From Favolaschia claudopus (lineage: Eukaryota; Basidiomycota; Agaricomycetes; Agaricales; Mycenaceae), in contig JAWWNJ010000027.1 of assembly GCA_037176885.1 (NCBI GenBank), positions 1,116,001 through 1,180,000 of the forward strand: 64,000 nucleotides of DNA, read 5' to 3'. A model generated the notes under the pieces. It saw only the letters and a program-made list of their open reading frames with translations, had not been told where the DNA came from and ran no database searches. Within the stretch, counting starts at the first letter, position 1, and the number at the start of each line of letters is the position of its first letter. The position numbers and the translations under genes are program-made. Below, piece by piece: positions 56,967 to 64,000 of the stretch.

Positions 56967-58227
56967 ATGTCGGACGAGTTCGCGCCGGGACACAAGCGAA
57001 GACGCAGTTTACAGGACTCGCCGGTTGATCTCACGATCATGCAAAAGGCCCGCTCCTCGCTGCTTTCCCTACAACGAGAGCTTGAAGGCATAGACGAAAC
57101 CCAGGATCAACTCACGACCATAATGGCGCAAATTGACATTGTTCAACAAATCTTGGGCACGGCTAAGAAACCTGTCTGTTCGGTTCTCCGCGTCTTTATG
57201 GTAGCTTAATGAATATCTTATAGAAAGTCTCCTTCTCCTCAATATCCAAAGCTGATTTGAAGAATGTTGGCATCGAGCGCAAGCTGTTGCAGATGCAAAG
57301 CGCCCAGCTTGCTTCCATGCTCGAGGCCGAAGTCGCAAAAACTAGCCACGTTCAACAACTTTGTCTCCGCATTGAGCGAATCTATCGCCATGTTAGCATG
57401 CGAGCAAGTAACAAACAATTCCCTGAAAAAATCAATATCTCACATTGCCATAGTTCGAAGCTGGGCCGCGGATGATCCTAGATGCAGTTCTCCTCACCGT
57501 TGCAGAAATCTCCTCCGATGGTGACACGAAGGTTCCTGTCGCCATTCTCCCAGAGATGAGAATTGCATCCGGAGAGGGTGTGCTGCTGAAGAACCCAGTC
57601 ACTGACTTCGAACTTTGGGTCACAGGTTCCGTTAATTACGGTCTCTGCACCTACGAGCAAGAAGATTTACGAAGGGGTCAGTGCCTCCTGTTACACGTCT
57701 TACCCCACTTATGCGGTTTTAGATAGAGTTCTCAGTGCCGACGTAGATGACGCTCGATTACTGGCGAAATCTAAGATATTTTTGATCGAGGCCAAACGAC
57801 TTCAAGACAAACCTCTGTATGACTTTATGCCTGAAGCTATCGCTCAGGCCGTTGCTCTCTGTGAAGTGACCAAGTATATTGGCCAGCAACTACCCAATCG
57901 TCAACCTCACTGGCTTCCCAGAACACAAACCGTGAGATTCTGCTTGACAGATGGAAGGAAATGGGTTTTCTGTCTTTTCTCGAAAAACCCTGCTGGGGAA
58001 CGTGTCTGCTACGAAGGGAACAGCTTTTCCATTCCTGAGCCCAGTGCACTGCTCAATGGAGCGTTGTGGCAGGAGAGTGTCAGGCAAGTGGTGGAGCTGG
58101 TGCATCATTGGGTCTGTTCTGGTTCTGGACTCGAGCTATTTTACTCATCTTTTCTTTTCCTTTTCTCTTCCTTTAGCTTGTCGAGGAAAAGGACCCAATG
58201 GAGGATTCACTCTCTTCATTGCAGTGA
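56967..58227 (+). CDS. Uncharacterised protein with PD-(D/E)XK-like nuclease core
   Basis: Five exons (56967-57173, 57224-57391, 57454-57676, 57723-58111, 58177-58227) with introns of 46-65 nt splice into one open frame of 345 residues without any lesion. The N-terminal 110 residues are basic, then helical. Residues about 165-260 have a pattern typical of restriction-endonuclease-like folds: TDFELWVTGSVNYG (D176; N186 where relatives, as I recall them, have D), a FLIEAKR strand giving E222-x-K224, and a following helix with Q. A later TVRFCLTDGRKWVFCLF strand pair and a C-terminal helix complete it. The best comparison I have is the nuclease-like modules of Crinkler/RHS-type effectors, abundant in mushrooms; activity and role are inference. 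A LINE tail lies 33 bp upstream. Confidence 0.68.
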
Positions 58228-59056
58228 TCATCCGAGCCGCAATCGCTGTCTGCAACAAGTCTGCAAGGTTCGGGGACTGTTCGGTGCCGAGTTTTTTAAT
58301 GATGTAATTATCGTATGCGGGAGCGTATTTGATTCAAGATTTCCGTTAACTTGTGATACTCAGCAGCTTTGTTCGAGCGGGTCAAAAGTTTGAAAAGCTG
58401 AAAAAATGTTTTTCCCTCTAATACTATTGCAAGGCAATCTGGTCACTGGTGCATTCTGAGTCGTCCGGGTGGTTAGACCAGAGGATGCCGGTGAGTGTGT
58501 CCAGGAGGAAATGCCGTTACGCACGAAATTCAAAACAGTGTGGGACTCCAGCGCCAGCACGAGGCTATTATCCAATGCCTTCTCTCATACAGTGCCGGAC
58601 ACGCAAAGTCGACAACTTTTGATCTTCTATTTATGGAAGGTGTCAAACATGCCTAGGCGGCTAGTTCTTTGTGTAAACACGATGTCACGGACCCAAAGCT
58701 ACCCAAAGAATGTTTTTGCACGAGCCGATTTCCTCAAAACTCAAAATCAAAAAAAAAAAAAAAATCACCCCCAAAAATTCGGCCGAATACCTCAATTTGA
58801 TGGGAAAATTACGAAACATAGCCGTTACAGTAATCGCAAGAAAAGTTTCCGACATCAACCTCCAAAAGCTTTGACATGCTGTGCATATGAGGAGGAGGAG
58901 GGTCCGGATCACCGGTGCGCTGCGGATGGGCGGGCCCATCGGCTGTAAGGCCATTTTCGGTGGAATCGTAAATTTCGGCCGAAGAAAAGCCATGCCTTGT
59001 CATCACGACAGTGACACGACTGCCTCACGCATCAAAACATCAATCCATTCATTATA
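58228..59056. other. No recognisable gene
   Basis: A stretch near 58510-58580 (TTACGCACGA, CAGTGTGGGACTCCAG) is similar to 46020-46075 just left of the hAT element, indicating another dispersed repeat. A poly-A run is at 58748-58764. No coding region is supported. Confidence 0.4.
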
Positions 59057-59601
59057 TGGTTGCGGCCAAAACTTCATGACCAGTCCCAATTTTGCTCAAA
59101 ATCCTTCGGGATTCGAGATTTAGCAGGAACTAGGGTATGGTTTATAGGTGAAATTTTTGTTTCAGAGGAATCGGAGGTACTCCTATCTTAGGGTTACAAA
59201 ACGCGAAATTTGAACAGCGAAAAACCAAAATTGTGTGTACTATTCGCGAGTTTGAGGCAGGTAATCAAATCTTTCTCTGCCATTCTGTCTCTGCAACCCG
59301 GGACTCCTTCTTCCGGACCCCACAGTGAAAGTGAAATATCCTTACCAAGAAATCGGCAATGGCCAGGCGACATTGATGCTGTTGCACAGCCACCGGTCCG
59401 AGTGATCCGCAATCAAAAGCGCGAAATTGCCGTGCAAAACACGAAAAACCGATTTTTCGAAGTTTTGCTCCAGTACGTTTGTAGATTACCTTCTTGCAAT
59501 GCTATTTACACAATCCCACGATGTCTCAATGAAAAACTGACGTGACAGTATCAATTACCAAATTGGGACTGCGACTTGTCACGAAGTTCGGTCCGCAACC
59601 A
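59057..59601. mobile_element. MITE with TGGTTGCGG termini, copy 2
   Basis: Full-length relative of 10926-11445, TA on both sides (59055-59056, 59602-59603). It contains an extra segment near 59341-59370 absent from the other copy, and several single-base differences. Confidence 0.88.
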
Positions 59602-60650
59602 TACAGGCCTGAGAAGATAACCAATAATTCTGAAGAGACAGAACGATAGAGAGCATATGTATAAAAATGGGAGGGTAGGCGAAATATTGGGGACATTCGG
59701 GGTAAAACAGCCCTCAAAGTTTTTGTTTCGCCCCGTCAAAAGTGCGCCATCAGCGCCACCTTTTTGGGGGACCTGTCAATGAGGTCTGTGTGCGATCGGA
59801 CATTGCCGCCTACCTCTTGGTTAATCCAGCTGGTTCTGTTCCTGATAAAATAAAAATAATTTCACGAGCCGTTTTGACACAAATTCCCTGGGAAACATCA
59901 CCGTATTTGGACATTTTACATCATGTTGATCAATTCCGTCACCGAACACACTTGCCGTCCACCGTGCCTTTCCGCTGCCGTGAGTTGGTGTTGAAAGTTT
60001 GCACGGATTTGCGCCTAGATTGCAGTCCCGACCGTCGTACTCTGTCCGGCACCACTCAGAGATGAAATTTTTTGCGCTCGGAGCGCAAAAGAGGTACACA
60101 GAGTTTCGATTTTTGACCCCAAAAATTTGGCCACAGCCAAAATGTCGTGGGAAAAAATTCGGAGGTGGTTTTTTGAGCTTTTCCGGGGTCGGCGAATCCG
60201 ATTCTGAGGTCAGATTTATCCCCAAAATTCCCGTTCGCCGGCAATCAACATTGTCGACTTTGCGTGTCCGGCACTGTACAGTGGCAGCAACATCACTTTG
60301 CTTGCCTTTTATAGTAATTCTCATCAAACCCGGTATTGTGAGAATGGGGGTGAAAGAGTGGATTCAAAGTACTAAGGGTACAGGCTGTTGAAGTATTTAT
60401 TTCTCTTCCATTTACCGTACATACCTTCTCGCAATCCGTTCCGTTACGCGTCACACATTCCTTATGTAGCTTTGTGTCACCGTCACATTCCTCAGTCGTT
60501 TCCTCCACGACTGAGGTATGTGCACTCGTATCTACTGTCCTTACAGCTTACTGATTCTCCTGGTAGTTTATACTTACTGTATTCTATCAGGTATATAATA
60601 CCTGAGTCGTTTCCTCCACGACTGATCCACCTCGTCTCGACCTCCGACCT
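59602..60650. other. No recognisable gene; repeated hairpin motif
   Basis: The hairpin motif AGTCGTTTCCTCCACGACTG occurs at about 60494-60513 and 60604-60623. The TGTTGAAGTATTTATTTC at 60387 could be the start of a Copia LTR, but no partner repeat was found. Confidence 0.4.
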
Positions 60651-60654
60651 CAAA

Positions 60655-61194
60655 GCTTGAGGAGCTGCATCAGCGTCTAGGGCATCTAGGCTACCCTGCG
60701 CTGCGCGCTCTCGTTCGGACGGGTCACATTAAATTTCAGGTGTGAAACTATCTACGGCGGAACTCAATGCTGAGCCGCCGGTATGTCAATCTTGCATGGA
60801 GGGCAAGATGACTCGTGCCTCTTTTCCTCCTTCGGAAGAGGAAAATGCCGAACATATTCTCGATCACGTTCATTCAGATCTTTGGACTGCTCCAGTCCGT
60901 ACTCTGAACGGATCGAAATATGCCCTCGCTTTCACCGATGACTGCTCTCGCTGGATTTGGATGTTTTACCTGCGTCACAAGAGTGATGCAGTAGCTGTAT
61001 TCAAGGAGTGGTTGGAGATGGTCGAGCGTGAGACAGGTCGCAAGCTTAAGGTCTGGCACGTCGATAATGGGGGTGAATTTATCAACGAAGACCTGAAGCG
61101 GTTCTTGAAGGCACGTGGTATTCAGCTCAAAACCAGCGCTCCACGTACTCCTGAACAGAACGGTGTTGCCGAACGTCAGTGTAGGTCTCTGTAG
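60655..61194 (+). pseudogene. Ty1/Copia integrase fragment
   Basis: The first part (60655-60740) has ELHQRLGHLG, the histidines of the GAG-pre-integrase HHCC finger. After a frame change near 60738, the frame 60742-61194 has the cysteine pair CQSC, then the integrase core with HSDLW (first D), VDNGGEF (second D) and TPEQNGVAER (E). It stops at 61194 well before RT. No LTRs were identified. It is a dead fragment. Confidence 0.85.
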
Positions 61195-63686
61195 AAATGG
61201 GGTGCCTGTGTAGTACTCCGTAGACTGCCTGCCGTGCATTTATTTCTTTGACCCGCCCGCCACAACCAGACGCCGCCGTCGCCGTCATTACCTTGTATCG
61301 GAACGCGACTTGCCGCAAAAGTTGCACATGCCGACTAACCGCCTCAGTTTCGAATACACCGAATTGAAGCCAAAAGATTCAAAACCGTCCTCAAAAATAG
61401 ATACGAGGCAAACATTGAAACATCCGTGTGTATTGGATAAACAATCCGAAAACATAGAACGAATTTCTAGATAGTCTGTACTGATACAAGCGGAACCCAA
61501 TCGGGCGTCGAAATATCGAATCAAGCAAAAACTCATCGTCATCATCTCGTCTCCCCATCCCCGTCTTCATATCGTTCACTCCACTCTCATGCGCATGCGC
61601 AGGCACTTCGGCCTCCCCATACACCTTGCCCATTCGCATGTCCGTGCTCACGTACGACAGCCCCCTCCTCATCATCCCCATCACATGCACCTTCAACAAC
61701 CCCAACCCCACGCTCCCCCTCGCCCTCGCTCTGCTTCCCATCCCACCCCCTGAGGAGGTGTACTTGCGTACGCCCGCTCGTACCGCGGCAGCTGCGAGGC
61801 AACCCCCGTTTTCTTCTCCTCCTTCCCAATTCCCGCCGCACTCCTCACGGCGTCCCTCCGCCCTACGCTCCTCATTGTCGACCCCCGTAATTAACGCCGC
61901 CGGCACTTCCACGCTCTTCTCATGCGCAGCTTCTCATCTTCATCCAGAGCATCAGCCTCCTTCTCGTTAGCATTGTCGACGGCGGCGGTGGGGGAGGGCG
62001 CGGCGGCCGGGAGACAAAGCCTGGCTCGACGGCGATGAAGGACATGATGTCGACGTAGGCGCATGATGTCGACGGAGGCGGTCGTAGTATTAGGGGGCGT
62101 AACGGAGATAAAGGATGGGACGTCGACAGGGGCGGAAAGAAAGGGCGATGGGTGTATACAACGGAGTGAAATCGCCCTTCAGACTGACGACATTCTCCTC
62201 GTTACCTTCCACAGCCGCATGCACCTTCTCTGTACTTTGCCTTCCCCGCTGAGCACGTTTGTAACCCTTTGTACCGGTGAGCGTCGTCATTCTCTGAAGT
62301 AGCGGAATTTGCGACAATGGCGTCCTCACTTCCTTTCCTTCCTTCCACCACCACCCTCTCAACAACACCGTCAACCGCTTTCTTTCTGAGCTTGTCGTCC
62401 TCGTCGGCATCATCGGCGTCGACGCGCCTCCTCATCTATACGCGCACTGAGTCCATTTGCGGCACCGTGGGCAGCAGAGTCATCGCTGTGAACAGATTAG
62501 TGCAATGCTCTCCGTGCGTGTTTTGGTGTACACTCACTTCATTGTAGTCTTCTCACTCTCTATCTTAGTTCCCTTTTTATTCTCCCCATGCCGCACTGCG
62601 ACCTCAGTGAGGCGGCGCTGCTTTATCGGCGCACGCCCTGATTATGGGTCTCTATCAGGTGCGCTAGACGGCTTCTGTCTGGCACTCACTCATCGTACTT
62701 GCATCGCTCTCTTGTCAGCTAAGACGGAAACGTCCGCGCTCACTGACACCCTATCAGGGTGTGTGCGCTTGCTTTTCTCTTTCATTCAGTTTACTGTCTG
62801 TTCGCCCAGAATCCAGCTGACACCCAAGACGTTGATTCCGCCCGCAATTCGACTGGCATTCTTACCCGACGACAACCTGCCTCACCAACCCATTCCCGCC
62901 CGGACTCGTCATCCACACAGACAACCATAGACAAATTCCGCCGTCATCACCAGTCACCCCCTGCACAGACGCCGGCCCCTCCGTTGTCGTTCCGACACGC
63001 ACCCGCTGTTCATCTCCAACACCTCGGACACGCACCTCGGACAAGTATTAGCGCCGGTGAAGGTGTGTCGCCCCGCTTTCGAATCGATATCTGCACTGAC
63101 GACTTTCTTTACAGCGCAATTTTTTCACTCTCTACCTTTCCCACAGCACCGGCATCCTTCTCTCCGCCTAAACCCGCCAATCCGCACGCGTTAAGTCCCG
63201 CGCTTGACCCGACCGCCCAGCCGTCCATCCGCTCGCCTCTCTTTCAATACGCACCGCTTGCAACACAACATAGCTCATCTTGGCCATCCATACTCAACGA
63301 ACCTTCCTCAACGGCACGTCGCAACCTCCCCTTCAAGTCTCACCCACACTTTTCTCCCCATCCTGCCCGTTGACTCCCTCTACATGACCTCTAAACCTTC
63401 CTACCCCTTATATACACTGTACTTGATGTCCGTAGTAATATATCCTTTGCCTCTAACTTCTTGTGTCCCATTGCAAAATGGTTTTCATTTTTTTACGTTA
63501 TTTTTTTTTGGTGCGGCAGGCGAAATCTATAGACTTCTACGGGGGTTCTACGGGCGTGCTACAGAGAGCTACGTAGATTTGGGCGTTCTACAGAGCTCTA
63601 CAGAAAGGGTACCCTTGTCTACAGTTGCTACAGCATCTACAGGGCTCTACAGGCGCTACGTAGCACTACATAGGGGGCCCAGGTAT
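61195..63686. other. No recognisable gene; CTACAG-rich tract at the right
   Basis: Several ORFs of 80-200 codons exist on both strands (for example 62759-63373 plus, 61391-61912 minus) but are of low complexity (Pro/Ser/Thr or Gly/Arg). About 63535-63670 is an irregular tract of CTACAG/CTACGNG repeats. Confidence 0.35.
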
Positions 63687-63885
63687 TAGAGACTTTGCGG
63701 TAGCCACCGATGGCTATTGGTAGCTCCTCGTGTGCAATAGTTTCTTGAGCCTCCGGCTCAAGGTAGCCACCACTGCATCCTGTCAATAGGACGTACAAAT
63801 GGTGGCTAATCTACCCAGAGGCTGTCGTCTGGTCCCGAGAAAAATTAGCCACCAATAGCCACCAGTGGCTACCGCAAAGCCTCTA
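63687..63885. mobile_element. Small MITE (TTTGCGGTAGCCACC family), copy 2
   Basis: Homologous to 41333-41537, with the tips TAGAG/CTCTA clearly inverted here. The flanking octamers CCAGGTAT and TTGCTGAT do not match, so the target duplication is lost or the ends are misplaced. Confidence 0.82.
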
Positions 63886-64000
63886 TTGCTGATGTATGTA
63901 ACACTCTTTTCGCCATTATCTCACCAGTTGAACCAACTTGAAGCTGACAATAGCTGAGAAGGCTCCAAAGAGCCTTTTGTTTTGCAGGGAAACATCTGAA

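Noticed and set aside
60387..60650. Possible Copia LTR starting TGTTGAAG
   Set aside because: No second LTR, no primer-binding site and no polypurine tract could be found.
61391..63373. Long ORFs on both strands at the right end
   Set aside because: Composition is low-complexity and frames overlap on both strands; no domain is visible.

Overview
The window reads as nuclear DNA of a filamentous basidiomycete, most likely a mushroom-forming agaricomycete. The genes that can be modelled have many short introns (mostly 46-66 nt, GT...YAG). The families present (MYND-type zinc-finger proteins, DUF6589-like proteins, pogo and hAT transposases with introns, tyrosine-recombinase retrotransposons, Tad-type LINEs) fit that group. 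No bacterial features, rRNA, convincing tRNA gene or CRISPR array was seen. All identifications come from reading the sequence and from remembered family patterns; no database search was made.

Most of the window is a nested transposon landscape. From left to right it holds: a degraded tyrosine-recombinase (DIRS/Ngaro-like) retrotransposon cut by the window edge (1-1709); a foldback element (3011-3202) and several non-autonomous terminal-inverted-repeat (TIR) elements, including a hAT-type element with an exact 8-bp target duplication carrying a second MITE inside it (5952-6999); a 145-bp-arm perfect palindrome (8325-8645); a PHO80/PCL-like cyclin gene on the minus strand (11732-12699), the best host gene; more TIR elements; a complete pogo element with TIRs and TA target sites (17556-21187); several MITEs; a 1183-bp nested element present twice in opposite orientation (22770-23952 and 44802-45984); a decayed DUF6589-like gene and a minus-strand SAP-domain ORF (26845-29596); a MYND zinc-finger pseudogene (35389-37406); a 5'-truncated LINE bracketed by inverted repeats (37465-39676); a small TIR element with a 9-10-bp target duplication whose only gene encodes a GRF-like, cysteine-rich zinc-binding protein (42732-44204); a complete hAT element with an 8-bp target duplication (46302-50650); a nearly complete DIRS/Ngaro-like element (about 51552-55553); a second truncated LINE (55720-56934); and an intact five-exon gene with a PD-(D/E)XK-like core (56967-58227). 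The right end has another MITE, a Copia integrase fragment and unassigned sequence.

The elements interlock. The pogo transposase recognises a CAG-start, TA-flanked TIR, and at least two gene-less elements (21849-22740, 33593-35108) share that layout, so they may depend on such a transposase. Another group of four MITE families all end in AGGTAG next to TA. The two full DNA transposons each carry one in-frame TGA in an otherwise open reading frame, both explicable as CGA to TGA, which suggests recent inactivation by CpG transition. The two leads I would follow first are the GRF-like gene inside its own target-duplicated TIR element and the intact nuclease-like gene directly downstream of a LINE insertion.
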